Of a DNA stretch of 44,159 bases, positions 17,211 through 25,487 are shown piece after piece; within the stretch, counting starts at the first letter, position 1; each line of letters starts with the position of its first letter. Position numbers and translations under genes: made by a program. The notes under the pieces are model-generated. The model had not been told where the DNA came from. It did not search any database and worked only from the letters and a program-made list of their open reading frames with translations. Source of the stretch: Gemmatimonadota bacterium (GTDB taxonomy: Bacteria > GCA-2686955); NCBI GenBank assembly GCA_002686955.1, contig NYZA01000249.1:1-44159 (forward strand). The letters are read 5' to 3'.

Positions 17211-17870
17211 CTACTCCTCGTCCATATGATGCCGAATGTCCACTCCTTCCACTACATAGATCACCTCTTCGCAGACATTGGTGGAGTGATCGGCGATCCT
17301 CTCGAGCGATCGGGCCAAGGAGATCAGCGCCATCGCAGTGTGGATCGTGTCGGGGGATTCGATCATCCGTTCGACCAGATCGCTCTTGACGCTGTCGTAG
17401 AGAGCATCGACGTCGTCGTCCTGTTCGAGGGTCGTGCGAGCAAGGCTGGCATTCCCGTCACGAAACGAGATCAGCGATCCACGGACCATTCCGATCGCCA
17501 ACTCGCCCATCCGCGGCAGATCGACGAGCGGCTTGATCCCGTCGGCCACACTCAGCTCTTCGACGTGGCTCCACATATTGATCGCCAGATCGCCGATCCG
17601 CTCCAGATCGCTGGTGATCCTCGCCACCATCATGAGGAAGCGCAGGTCCATCGCCGCCGGTCCATAGATCGTGATCAGTCGAATCGTTTCGCGGTCGATG
17701 TCGACCTGGGCCCGATTGACCCAATCCTCCTCCTCTCGAAGCCGATCCAGCTGAGCCGTGCTCCTCTCTTCCAGCGCCTGTAGAACGGTGGAGACCATCC
17801 CCAGGGCTCGCTCCCCCATCTCCAAGAGGTTCTGCTTCAGTGCGGTGATGTCTTGATCCAACTTCTGCAT
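17211..17870 (-). CDS. phoU: Phosphate-signalling protein PhoU
   Basis: A 219-aa all-helical protein that couples the Pst transporter to phosphate signalling. Both three-helix repeats are visible: 'QVDIDRETIRLITIYGPAAMDLRFLMMVARITSDLERIGDLA' in the first half, and 'DDDVDALYDSVKSDLV' with 'LISLARSLERIADHSTNVCEEV' in the second (quoted in parts). The E(D)xxxD metal-binding positions are kept. It is the last gene of the pst operon, 34 nt after pstB. No phoR/phoB pair is nearby, so the signalling partner is elsewhere or different. Confidence 0.94.
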   Translation of the reverse strand: MQKLDQDITALKQNLLEMGERALGMVSTVLQALEERSTAQLDRLREEEDWVNRAQVDIDRETIRLITIYGPAAMDLRFLMMVARITSDLERIGDLAINMWSHVEELSVADGIKPLVDLPRMGELAIGMVRGSLISFRDGNASLARTTLEQDDDVDALYDSVKSDLVERMIESPDTIHTAMALISLARSLERIADHSTNVCEEVIYVVEGVDIRHHMDEE

Positions 17871-17904
17871 CGTCTCTCGCTCTCTCAGCGGCGTCCGGCG
17901 GACC

Positions 17905-18672
17905 TCAACCGTAGCGTCCTTCGACGTACATCTCCGTCTCTTTCCTTTTGGGGTTCAAGAAGAGATCCGCGGTAGTTCCGTGCTCGATCAGCTCCCCCAA
18001 GAGCATGTACAGGCACTCGTCGGTGGCGCGGCGGGCCTGCGCCATATTGTGGGTCACGATCACGATCGTGTAGGCGCCCTTGAGCCGGTCCATAAGCCGC
18101 TCGATCGCCATTGTACCTTCGCCGTCCAGCGCTGAACAGGGCTCGTCCATCAGGATGACGCGGGGCTTGAGCGGCAGGAGCCTGGCGATACAGAGTTTTT
18201 GCTGTTGCTCGAGGGTGAGTCCGGTCGCGCGGGCACGCAGCCGGTCCTTCACGTCGCCCCACAGATCGACTTCGCGCAAAGCACTCTCAACCGCGTCATC
18301 GACAATGCTCCTCCGCAGCTTCGTCCTGCGGTTATGAACTTGCGTACCGAAGGCGACGTTGTCGTAGATGGAAATCGGCAGGGGATTCGGCCGTTGGAAG
18401 ACCATCCCGACCGATTTGCGCAGCTCTTCCAGGCAAACATCCGGGTCGTAGATGTTCTTGCCCAAGACCTGGATCTCTCCGGTGGTCCGTACATTGCCGT
18501 ACCGTTCATTCAATCGATTGAAACAGCGCAGGAACGTCGACTTGCCACAGCCGCTCGGGCCGATCAGACCGGTGATGATGCCCTCGCGAACCTCGACGTC
18601 GATGTCGATCAACGCACGGAAATCGCCGTACCAGAGGTTCAGGTCTTTGGTGACGATGCTGCAGTCGCTCAT
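17905..18672 (-). CDS. pstB: Phosphate ABC transporter ATPase PstB, subunit with degenerate signature motif
   Basis: A 255-aa ATPase of the Pst transporter. Walker A 'GPSGCGKST' (38-46), Q-loop Gln93 ('GMVFQRPNP'), Walker B 'VILMDEP' and H-loop His208 ('IVTHNM') are intact. The ABC signature is not: where PstB has LSGGQQQR, this protein has LTLEQQQK (152-159). 'LEQQQKLCIARLLPLKP' and 'DEPCSALD' recur in a PstB subfamily that I recall from other phyla, so this is inherited rather than a local error. The gene overlaps a second pstB by 4 nt; see the finding on the pair. Confidence 0.92.
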   Translation of the reverse strand: MSDCSIVTKDLNLWYGDFRALIDIDVEVREGIITGLIGPSGCGKSTFLRCFNRLNERYGNVRTTGEIQVLGKNIYDPDVCLEELRKSVGMVFQRPNPLPISIYDNVAFGTQVHNRRTKLRRSIVDDAVESALREVDLWGDVKDRLRARATGLTLEQQQKLCIARLLPLKPRVILMDEPCSALDGEGTMAIERLMDRLKGAYTIVIVTHNMAQARRATDECLYMLLGELIEHGTTADLFLNPKRKETEMYVEGRYG

Positions 18673-19436
18673 CCGAACTGACCCCGGACGTAATCGGCGG
18701 TTAGCTGCTGCTCCGGTCCATCGGAAAAGATCTTCTCGGTTGGACCGACTTCGACGAGCTTGGAGGCGTTCACGAACGCCACCCGATCGGCCAGCCGCTG
18801 TGCCTGTTGCACCAGATTCGTCACCAGAATGATCGTGATCTCGCTCTTGAGGCCGAGCAGAACATCTTCGATCTTCATCGTGGTCACCGGATCGACGGCG
18901 ATCGAGAACTCATCGAGACAGAGAATCTCGGGTTGATGCGAGAGAGCGCGCGCGATCGTCAAGCGCTGCTGCTGACCGCCCGAGAGCTTGGTGCCGAGCA
19001 TGTCGAGCCGATCGGCGACCTCGTCCCAAAGGGCCGCCTGCTCGAGGCAACGCCTGACCAGGGCATCCAATCGCTTCCGATCGCTGATCCCCGCCATGCG
19101 TGGAGCGTACGCGACATTGTCGTAGACCGAAAGAGGAAGGCCGACCGGGAGCGGAAACACCATTCCGATTCGACGCCTGAGCTCGTAGACGTTCCTCATG
19201 CTCGCCACGTCGACGCCGTCGATCCTAACGCTTCCCACGACTCCGGCCGCCGCAACGAAATCGATCGTACGATTGATGCACTTTAGAAGTGTCGTTTTAC
19301 CGGAGTTGGCCGGACCGATTATCGCGAAAATCTGATTGCGAGGGATCTCCAGATCGATCGATCGCAGCGCGATAGTGGCGCCGTAGCGCACTGTTACGTT
19401 CTCGAAGCACACTTTGGCCGGGCTGTTCCCTACCAT
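18669..19436 (-). CDS. pstB: Second PstB-like ATPase, lacking Q-loop Gln and H-loop His
   Basis: Also 255 aa, it has an intact signature LSGGQQQR (151-158) and Walker A 'GPANSGKTT' (41-49). The Q-loop Gln is Pro95 ('GMVFPLPVG'), the H-loop His is Asn207 ('LVTNLVQQ'), and the D-loop reads 'SIAVD'. Alone it should hydrolyse ATP poorly. Paired with the other PstB it would supply the missing signature. The true start is the ATG at 19436, overlapping the pstA stop by 7 nt; the frame to 19802 is a pstA shadow. Gene order is pstS-C-A-B(this)-B-phoU. Confidence 0.9.
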   Translation of the reverse strand: MVGNSPAKVCFENVTVRYGATIALRSIDLEIPRNQIFAIIGPANSGKTTLLKCINRTIDFVAAAGVVGSVRIDGVDVASMRNVYELRRRIGMVFPLPVGLPLSVYDNVAYAPRMAGISDRKRLDALVRRCLEQAALWDEVADRLDMLGTKLSGGQQQRLTIARALSHQPEILCLDEFSIAVDPVTTMKIEDVLLGLKSEITIILVTNLVQQAQRLADRVAFVNASKLVEVGPTEKIFSDGPEQQLTADYVRGQFG

Positions 19437-20362
19437 TTCTTCTTCGACCTCAGATAGACGCGAAACGAGATCGAGACAGCATTCACGGCCAAGACCAAGC
19501 CGATCAAGACGGCGGCGGTGGCGTACTGCTGAGCTTCCGTCACACCGGTGACCTGGGTCGAGATCGTGAATAGATGGTACGATAGGGCCATGCAACGATC
19601 GCCCAACCCATAGGGGAAGTAGTAACCGAATCCCTGATCGGCGACCTTGACGTAGAAGACCGCGCCGGTGAAGAGGATCGGGGCGGTCTCTCCGGCGGCG
19701 CGGGAGACCTGTAAGATGATTCCAGTTAAGATCCCGCTGATCGAATTCGGCAGGACGATGGTGCGGATCGTCTGCCATCGCGAGGCACCCATATTCCAGC
19801 ACGCCTCGCGAAACGACATCGGAACGGCGGCCAGAGCTTCGCGCGTGCTCGTGATGATGACCGGCAATGTCATGACGGCCAGGGTGAACGCCGCGGCCAA
19901 GACCGATCGTCCCATGCCCGCGAAATGGACGAAGGCCCCCACGCCGAAGAGGGCGTGAACGATGCTCGGCACTCCGGCGAGGTTGACCACGCAGAGGTTG
20001 ATGAGGCGAGTGGCCCAGTTGTCGCGCGCGTACTCGTTGAGATAGACCCCGGCCAGGACTCCGATCGGTGTCGCGGCCAGTAGGGAGAAGAAGACCAGGT
20101 AGAAGGTGCCCACCAAGGGGGCCCAGACGCCCCCCTCCCGCATGTAGTTCCGAGGGTTCTGGAAGACGAAATCGAGGGAGAGAGCTGGCCAGGCCTGCCA
20201 GCTGATGTAGCCGAGGATACCGACCAGGGGGATGAGCAGCGAGAAGGTCAGTGCCAGCAGGAGCGCTCGCACGCGCCCCTCGGTCTTTCGTTTGCGCACC
20301 GCCATCTCGGTGAACTGGAATACGCCACCCGGAGGAGCGATCGGCGCACGAAGTGAGCTCAC
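19430..20362 (-). CDS. pstA: Phosphate ABC transporter permease PstA
   Basis: Inner-membrane permease, 310 aa, with six predicted helices and the EAA-type loop 'EALAAVPMSFREACWNMGASRWQTI' (in parts: EALAAVP, REACWNMGASRW). 'QVSRAAGETAPILFTG' is the characteristic PstA end segment. The GTG start at 20362 overlaps the pstC stop as GTGA; an internal ATG 19 codons later is a possible alternative. It partners PstC in the membrane and docks on the two ATPases. Confidence 0.93.
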   Translation of the reverse strand: MSSLRAPIAPPGGVFQFTEMAVRKRKTEGRVRALLLALTFSLLIPLVGILGYISWQAWPALSLDFVFQNPRNYMREGGVWAPLVGTFYLVFFSLLAATPIGVLAGVYLNEYARDNWATRLINLCVVNLAGVPSIVHALFGVGAFVHFAGMGRSVLAAAFTLAVMTLPVIITSTREALAAVPMSFREACWNMGASRWQTIRTIVLPNSISGILTGIILQVSRAAGETAPILFTGAVFYVKVADQGFGYYFPYGLGDRCMALSYHLFTISTQVTGVTEAQQYATAAVLIGLVLAVNAVSISFRVYLRSKKKW

Positions 20363-21267
20363 GACCGCTCCTCGGAGCGGATGCCCTTGACCACCAGATC
20401 CGCGGTGATGTTGACCGCCATCGCGATGAGCATCAGAACGGTGCCGATCACGAAGAGCGCCTGGTAGTGCGATTCGCCCTCGACCGTCTCACCGAGCTCC
20501 GCCGCGATCGTCGCGGTCAAGGTGCGAACGGGGTCGAGGATGCCGGAGGGGATCTGAACGGAGTGCCCGGTCGCCATGAGCACCGCCATCGTCTCGCCGA
20601 TCGCCCGGCCGACGCCCAAGAGGACCGCGGCCAGCAGTCCGTTCCGAGCCGCAGGCAGGAGCACGCGATAGATCAGCTGCCAACGGGTCGCTCCGAGCGC
20701 GACCGCCGCCTCGCGAAAGGAATCGGGAACCGCTTTCAGCGCATCCTCACCCACCGATACGATGATCGGAACACTCATCAGCGCCAGAATGATACCCCCG
20801 TTGAGCACGTTGACGCCGACCGGAGCCCCGGTGGCCCAGATGATGATCGGATTCATCACCATATAGCCGATGAACCCCCACACGACCGAGGGGATGGCCG
20901 CGAGCAACTCGAGCACGATCTTGAGCGATTCCTTGGTCACTCCGTCGCAGAACTCCGATATGTAGATGGCCGCGCCGAGACCCAGAGGGACGGAAAGGAG
21001 CATGGCCAAGGCCGTGACCGAGAGCGTGCCGGCCAGAAGCGCGTAGATCCCGAACTGCTGGCGCACCTCGGAATCGGGCCGCCAATTCGGGCTCGAGAAG
21101 AACTCGCCGAGATCGAGCTCGTGAACCAGGAAGGGCGCACCTTCCCGGACAATGAAGAAGAAGATGCCGAACACGAACAGGATCGCGCTCCAGCCGCTCA
21201 GATAGACGAAGAGCTCCATCACGGACTCTGCCCGCAGGCCAACCCGACGTCGCACGCTGTTTTCCAT
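20359..21267 (-). CDS. pstC: Phosphate ABC transporter permease PstC
   Basis: Permease of 302 aa from the ATG at 21267 ('MENSVRRRVGL'). The frame extends to 21399, but the added residues overlap the pstS end and have no family match. 'SEFCDGVTKESLKIVLELLAAIPSVVWGF' (in parts) and 'DSFREAAVALGATRWQ' with 'GVGRAIGETMAVLMATG' are standard PstC motifs. The start has no close Shine-Dalgarno sequence, so coupling to pstS, 25 nt upstream, may matter. Confidence 0.92.
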   Translation of the reverse strand: MENSVRRRVGLRAESVMELFVYLSGWSAILFVFGIFFFIVREGAPFLVHELDLGEFFSSPNWRPDSEVRQQFGIYALLAGTLSVTALAMLLSVPLGLGAAIYISEFCDGVTKESLKIVLELLAAIPSVVWGFIGYMVMNPIIIWATGAPVGVNVLNGGIILALMSVPIIVSVGEDALKAVPDSFREAAVALGATRWQLIYRVLLPAARNGLLAAVLLGVGRAIGETMAVLMATGHSVQIPSGILDPVRTLTATIAAELGETVEGESHYQALFVIGTVLMLIAMAVNITADLVVKGIRSEERS

Positions 21268-21292
21268 CGACGGTCCGGGCGATTCCTTCGGT

Positions 21293-22210
21293 CTACTCGA
21301 CAGCCTTGATCGGAACGTAGCCGATCTCGGCGACGATCCGCTGTCCCGCGGGGGAGTAGATCCAGTCCAGATAGTCTCGAATGGCGCCCGTGGGCTCACC
21401 GGCAGTGTAGATCAGCAAGGGACGAGAAATCGGATAGTCGCCCGATGCCGCGGTCTCGGTAGTTGGAGTGATGGCCTCCGCCCCCTTCTCGGCCGCGACC
21501 GGAAGGGACTTCACCTCCGGTGTCGCATAGGCCATGCCGCTGTAGCCGATGGCGCAGGGGGTCTTCGATACGAGCGCCACGACGTCTTTCGAACCGCTTT
21601 GGTCGATCGAGCCGAGCTTGTATTCCCGACCGGCACCCAGCACCGCTCTTCGGAAGTAGACATAGGTGCCCGAGTTGTTCTGGCGGCTGATCCGAACGAT
21701 CTCGTCTCTCGAGCAAGCGGCGGAAGACCCACCGATCTGTGCCCAGAGCGTCGTCTCGCCGCCCTCCCCGTAGATCTCCGCGAGCTCTGGAATCGCAATC
21801 GATTCCAGTGGGTTGTCTTTGTGCACGTATACGGCGAGAGCGTCGAGACCGACGACGTGCTCCACCGCGGACATACCGAGCGCTTGCTCGGCACGCTTCA
21901 ACTCGGTGCTCTTCATCTTGCGGCTGGCGTTCGCCATGTCGACGATGCCGTCGATCAGCCCCGCGATCCCCACTCCGGAACCGCCGCCCGCCACCTGGAT
22001 CGAAATCTCGGGGTGGTCGCCCTGGTAATCCTCGGCCCATGCTTGAGCCAGGTTCACCATCGTGTCGGAGCCGGTGACCCGGATGATGTTGCTCTCGGCC
22101 GGGGACTCCGGTGCGTGCCCCCCTTCGTCGCCGGCGCCGCCGCAGCCGGAGGTCGACAAGCCTACGAGAACAGCGATCGGTGTGAGGTGCAGCCGATGCG
22201 GGGAGATCAC
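21293..22210 (-). CDS. pstS: Phosphate-binding lipoprotein PstS
   Basis: Periplasmic phosphate receptor. The GTG at 22210 has an AGGAGGG site 6 nt upstream and gives a 305-aa precursor with a short hydrophobic signal ending 'LSTSGC', a loose lipobox, so it is probably a lipoprotein. Binding-site motifs are 'VTGSDTMVNLAQAWAEDY', 'GGGSGVGIAGLIDG', 'DMANASRKMK', 'RQNNSGTYVYF' and 'AIGYSGMAY'. It heads the pst operon; the 118-nt gap upstream (22211-22328) probably holds the promoter, but I see no convincing Pho box or -35/-10 pair. Confidence 0.93.
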   Translation of the reverse strand: MISPHRLHLTPIAVLVGLSTSGCGGAGDEGGHAPESPAESNIIRVTGSDTMVNLAQAWAEDYQGDHPEISIQVAGGGSGVGIAGLIDGIVDMANASRKMKSTELKRAEQALGMSAVEHVVGLDALAVYVHKDNPLESIAIPELAEIYGEGGETTLWAQIGGSSAACSRDEIVRISRQNNSGTYVYFRRAVLGAGREYKLGSIDQSGSKDVVALVSKTPCAIGYSGMAYATPEVKSLPVAAEKGAEAITPTTETAASGDYPISRPLLIYTAGEPTGAIRDYLDWIYSPAGQRIVAEIGYVPIKAVE

Positions 22211-22328
22211 GGTGAGCCCTCCTGAGATCCTGTGGATGATCGACAAAAGAAACGACTTTAGACGGCGGCATAGTAACGCGCGCGGAGGAGCTTGCAGAGA
22301 AAAAGCGCGCCCCACGATCTCGGAGATC

Positions 22329-23213
22329 TCATCGAGCGTTGATGCCTCGGCGCCGCACCCCGGCCATGGCAAGGGTTACGAAGAAAAGGGCGCCCACGGA
22401 GAGAACGATCGCTCCCCCGGTCGGCACGAGCAGATGGTTGGAGATGAAGAGCCCCCCGACACAGGCGAGCAGCGCGAGCCCAACACTCCAAAGCAGATAG
22501 GCGCGCATGCTTCGCGACAGGTTTCGCGCAGCGGCGGCCGGGACGACCACGAGCGCCTCGACGAGGAGCGCGCCGATAACCTTGAGGCTGACGACGATGG
22601 CACAGGTCAGAAGCACGACGAAGAGATACTCGTTGAACGCTGATCTGCCGCTTTCGAATCGACTCAGCGTAGGGCTCACACTGTCGAGCAGAAGTTCGTT
22701 GTACCGGCGACAGAGAACCAGGCCGACCGCGAGACCGACCCCCGCCAGTAGGACGAGATCGCGATCGGTGACCGTGAGCAGACTTCCGAACATCACCGCC
22801 TCGATCTGGTGGATATTGAATCGCTTGGTGACCGCAACGAGCAAGCAGATCCCCAAACCGAGAGAGAGAGCCAAAAAGACCCCGATGAGGGTGTCGGGGG
22901 GCAGCTTCGAACGACGGCGAACGAACACCATCGCAACCGCCGTCAGGAGGCAGAACCCGAAGATCCCTCCGTACGCTGAGTTGATCGGCTCGCCGAGAAC
23001 CAGGCCGATCGTCAATCCCGTCAGGGCGGCGTGTCCCAATGCCGCACTGAAGAAGGCGAGACGCCGGCTCACGACGAGATGGCTCATTCCGCCCAACAGC
23101 GGCGCCACCAAGAGCACCGCGATCAGACCGCGAACGAAAAATGCGTATTCGAACGACGCGGGCAGGATGCCGGAACGGGCCTGCTCCGCGATCCAGGCGT
23201 AGAACACCTCCAT
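22329..23213 (-). CDS. Zinc/manganese-type ABC transporter permease
   Basis: A 294-aa membrane protein of the ZnuB/MntB (ABC-3) family. It has about eight helices, the 'FFSAALGHAALTGLTIG' motif, and the family C-terminal segment 'KVIGALLVEALVVVPAAAARNLSRS' (in parts). It follows the ATPase gene with no gap and ends the metal-uptake operon. The metal cannot be told from the permease alone. Confidence 0.9.
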   Translation of the reverse strand: MEVFYAWIAEQARSGILPASFEYAFFVRGLIAVLLVAPLLGGMSHLVVSRRLAFFSAALGHAALTGLTIGLVLGEPINSAYGGIFGFCLLTAVAMVFVRRRSKLPPDTLIGVFLALSLGLGICLLVAVTKRFNIHQIEAVMFGSLLTVTDRDLVLLAGVGLAVGLVLCRRYNELLLDSVSPTLSRFESGRSAFNEYLFVVLLTCAIVVSLKVIGALLVEALVVVPAAAARNLSRSMRAYLLWSVGLALLACVGGLFISNHLLVPTGGAIVLSVGALFFVTLAMAGVRRRGINAR

Positions 23214-23927
23214 CTAGCTTTGCCCCCTGAAATCGTAGACGCCCCCTCCCCCGATCCCCGCCAGCGCCTCGCCGGGGGCGCCTCGCTGAAGCACCTTCCG
23301 ATCGAGCACCGTCACCTCGTCGGCCAGCCTGTGCACCTGAGCCAGATCGTGCGACACCATCAGAATCGAGGGCGCGGATGCATCGCGTAGATTCGCCAAC
23401 ACGGCCTCGAAGCGATCGCTCCCCTCGATATCGAGGCCGGCGGTCGGCTCGTCCATGATCAAGAGCTCAGGCATCGGATCGATCGCATTGGCGAGCAAAA
23501 GGCGTTGCAGTTCCCCTCCGGAGAGCCCGCTCAGTGGCAAATCGGCGTGCGATGGCAGCCCGACCCGCTCGAGCAGGTAGGCGATCTCCCGCCGGCGCCT
23601 CCTTCCGACGCCGGCGAAGACCGGTCGCCTCGAACGGCCCAGAGCGAGGAATTCGCACGCCGTAATCGGGACCGATGGTTCGATCTCGGTCCGTTGGGGG
23701 ACGAATCCGATCCGCCCATCTCCGCGCCAATGAATCCTCGCACTGCCTCCGAACTCCACGCGCCCGAGGAGCGCCGCGAGCAAAGTGCTCTTGCCCGCTC
23801 CATTCGGTCCGACGATGCAATGACACGAACCCCTTTCCACGGTCAGCGACACGGAACGAAGAACTCTCTCGCTCCCGATCTCCACGCTCATCCCATCGAC
23901 TTCAACGATCGGATCGGCACTCTTCAT
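23214..23927 (-). CDS. Zinc/manganese-type ABC transporter ATPase
   Basis: A 237-aa ATPase of the ZnuC/MntA type with Walker A 'GPNGAGKST', 'VPQR' Q-loop, signature 'LSGGELQR', Walker B 'LLIMDEPTAGLD' and H-loop 'MVSHDL', all intact. The ATG at 23927 overlaps the stop of the binding-protein gene as ATGA. A Gly-rich 'GIGGGGVYDFRGQS' tail is unusual but short. Confidence 0.92.
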   Translation of the reverse strand: MKSADPIVEVDGMSVEIGSERVLRSVSLTVERGSCHCIVGPNGAGKSTLLAALLGRVEFGGSARIHWRGDGRIGFVPQRTEIEPSVPITACEFLALGRSRRPVFAGVGRRRRREIAYLLERVGLPSHADLPLSGLSGGELQRLLLANAIDPMPELLIMDEPTAGLDIEGSDRFEAVLANLRDASAPSILMVSHDLAQVHRLADEVTVLDRKVLQRGAPGEALAGIGGGGVYDFRGQS

Positions 23928-24799
23928 CGAGCGGCCGCCAGTGAGCGCACCAACACCCGCGCATTCTCGTGCATCTCAGTCTCGAACTTTTCGGCCGTGT
24001 ATTCACCGGTGGCGATATGGCTCAGCCGATACACGCGGGCGGCGCTTGCATCGTCGAGCACGCGCAGGAGCGCATCGGGGAAGCGCTCCTCGGTATAGAT
24101 CACCCGTACATCTTCGCCCCGGAGCAGGTCGATCACCGATTGCAGCTCCGCCGCCGACGGTACCAGACCATGTGCCGGTTCCACGACACCGGCGAGCTCG
24201 ATGCCAAACTCCTGCAGCAAATAGCTGTAGCCGTCGTGAACCGTTACGACGCGGTGAGTCTTGGGCGCCACCAATTCCTGGGCTGCCTCGCCCTTGATCT
24301 TCCGCAGGCGGCGGGCGTATTCACGGGCGTTTGCACGGAATCGCTCGGAGTGTTCAGGCGCGATCGTCGCAAGCTCCCGAGCAATTGTGTAGCTCTGCTG
24401 AATCGCATTTGTAAACGATATGAAAGTATGAGAATTGGCGGATCCACCTCGCGCGCCCGCGATCAAAGGCGCGCCATCGTTCGGTCGAATGAACAAAACC
24501 CCCTTGTTCCCGGATGCCATGATCATGTCGAAGATGAAGTCGTCGTGGCCCAGTCCGTTGACGACGATCGCGTCGATATCAGCGAGTTTTCTGATGTCTT
24601 CCGGCGAAGGTTGATAGCTGCCGGCATCCACCTCGCCCGGGAGGATCGCGCGGACCTGCACATCGGTGCCGGCGACAATATTCTTTGTCCACGAGAAGTA
24701 CGGATGCAGCGTGACACCAACGACTGTTTCGGCCGATGCACCCATCGAAAGAGCCCACGTGAAGCAGGCTATGATGACAGCTTCGGAATTGATTCTCAT
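23924..24799 (-). CDS. Metal-binding periplasmic protein of the ZnuA/TroA family
   Basis: A 291-aa secreted solute-binding protein (signal 'EAVIIACFTWALSMGASA'). Two family metal-ligand sites are visible, His in 'NSHTFISF' and 'TVHDGYSY', and an acidic ligand is likely in 'YTEERFPDAL'. The first canonical ligand, normally the His of a D-P-H-x-Y-E/Q-P motif, is absent: the motif reads 'DAGSYQPSP'. There is no His-rich loop. Metal coordination may therefore differ from ZnuA; the early His in 'TLHPYFSW' might substitute. The start overlaps the preceding stop by 4 nt. Confidence 0.88.
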   Translation of the reverse strand: MRINSEAVIIACFTWALSMGASAETVVGVTLHPYFSWTKNIVAGTDVQVRAILPGEVDAGSYQPSPEDIRKLADIDAIVVNGLGHDDFIFDMIMASGNKGVLFIRPNDGAPLIAGARGGSANSHTFISFTNAIQQSYTIARELATIAPEHSERFRANAREYARRLRKIKGEAAQELVAPKTHRVVTVHDGYSYLLQEFGIELAGVVEPAHGLVPSAAELQSVIDLLRGEDVRVIYTEERFPDALLRVLDDASAARVYRLSHIATGEYTAEKFETEMHENARVLVRSLAAAR

Positions 24800-25413
24800 C
24801 TCATATCTCCTGCGAGCACGATCTGGCTCCACCCCTGAGTCATCGGTAGAGCCGAGATCGGTTCCGGCGGTGGTCCCGCGCGCATCCAGATACCAACATC
24901 GAGAATCGTACCGTCGTCGAGGCGCCGATGAAGGCTATCGATCGACCGCATCGCCCGATGGCTCGGGTCGGGTGCGCGGGGATCGGGTTCGGCGATGACG
25001 ATCAGGAACGAGTTGCGGTTCAGCGTCGCCGCTCCATGGTAGCGGATCAGATTACCGTCTACGTCGAGGGTCCACCGGTACGCGCCATCGTCGAGCGGAT
25101 GCGCGGCGAAGGGGGGCACGCCATCGCTCCGGAGCGTCTGCGCAGAGGGGAATTCGCCCTCGACCGATCGAAGCAGTAGCGCCTCCACCAACCCCTCGCC
25201 CACTTGCCGGAACATCCGTTGATCGGTCGGCGAGAGATCACGAAACCGCGTCTGGAATGGAAAGAGCGCGGCGGCGGTCCCGCCCTTCGCGCTCCGTCCC
25301 CACACGCCGAGGAAGAGCAGAGCATAAACGACCGCGAGGAAACGAAGGACCGCCAGCGCCTCGTCGCGAATCGAGAGAGGGCGTATCTCCACGGTGCAGG
25401 GGTTAGTGCGCAT
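24796..25413 (-). CDS. Membrane-anchored protein heading the metal-uptake operon
   Basis: A 205-aa protein with one N-terminal membrane helix ('LAVLRFLAVVYALLFLGVWG') and a periplasmic remainder. It is coupled (ATGA) to the binding-protein gene, so it probably serves metal uptake. It reminds me of the DUF6162 proteins sometimes found with Zur-type zinc operons; this is from context and rough pattern only. No Cys or His cluster for metal binding is evident. A 20-codon ORF (25403-25465) ending in His-Ala-His overlaps its start codon; see the findings. Confidence 0.72.
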   Translation of the reverse strand: MRTNPCTVEIRPLSIRDEALAVLRFLAVVYALLFLGVWGRSAKGGTAAALFPFQTRFRDLSPTDQRMFRQVGEGLVEALLLRSVEGEFPSAQTLRSDGVPPFAAHPLDDGAYRWTLDVDGNLIRYHGAATLNRNSFLIVIAEPDPRAPDPSHRAMRSIDSLHRRLDDGTILDVGIWMRAGPPPEPISALPMTQGWSQIVLAGDMR

Positions 25414-25487
25414 GCGTCGGGCTCGTCTCCGGTTGCAGTATCGTCGAAGGCTTCTTCCATGTCATCGGTGATAGGGTGGGGTCCACA

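Noticed and set aside
17163-17213. 8-base inverted repeat at the end of phoU as terminator
   Set aside because: Long loop and no T-run; too weak to call a terminator.
20353-21309. Plus-strand frame of 318 codons opposite pstC
   Set aside because: Shadow frame, very His/Arg/Asp-rich without domains; pstC on the other strand is unmistakable.
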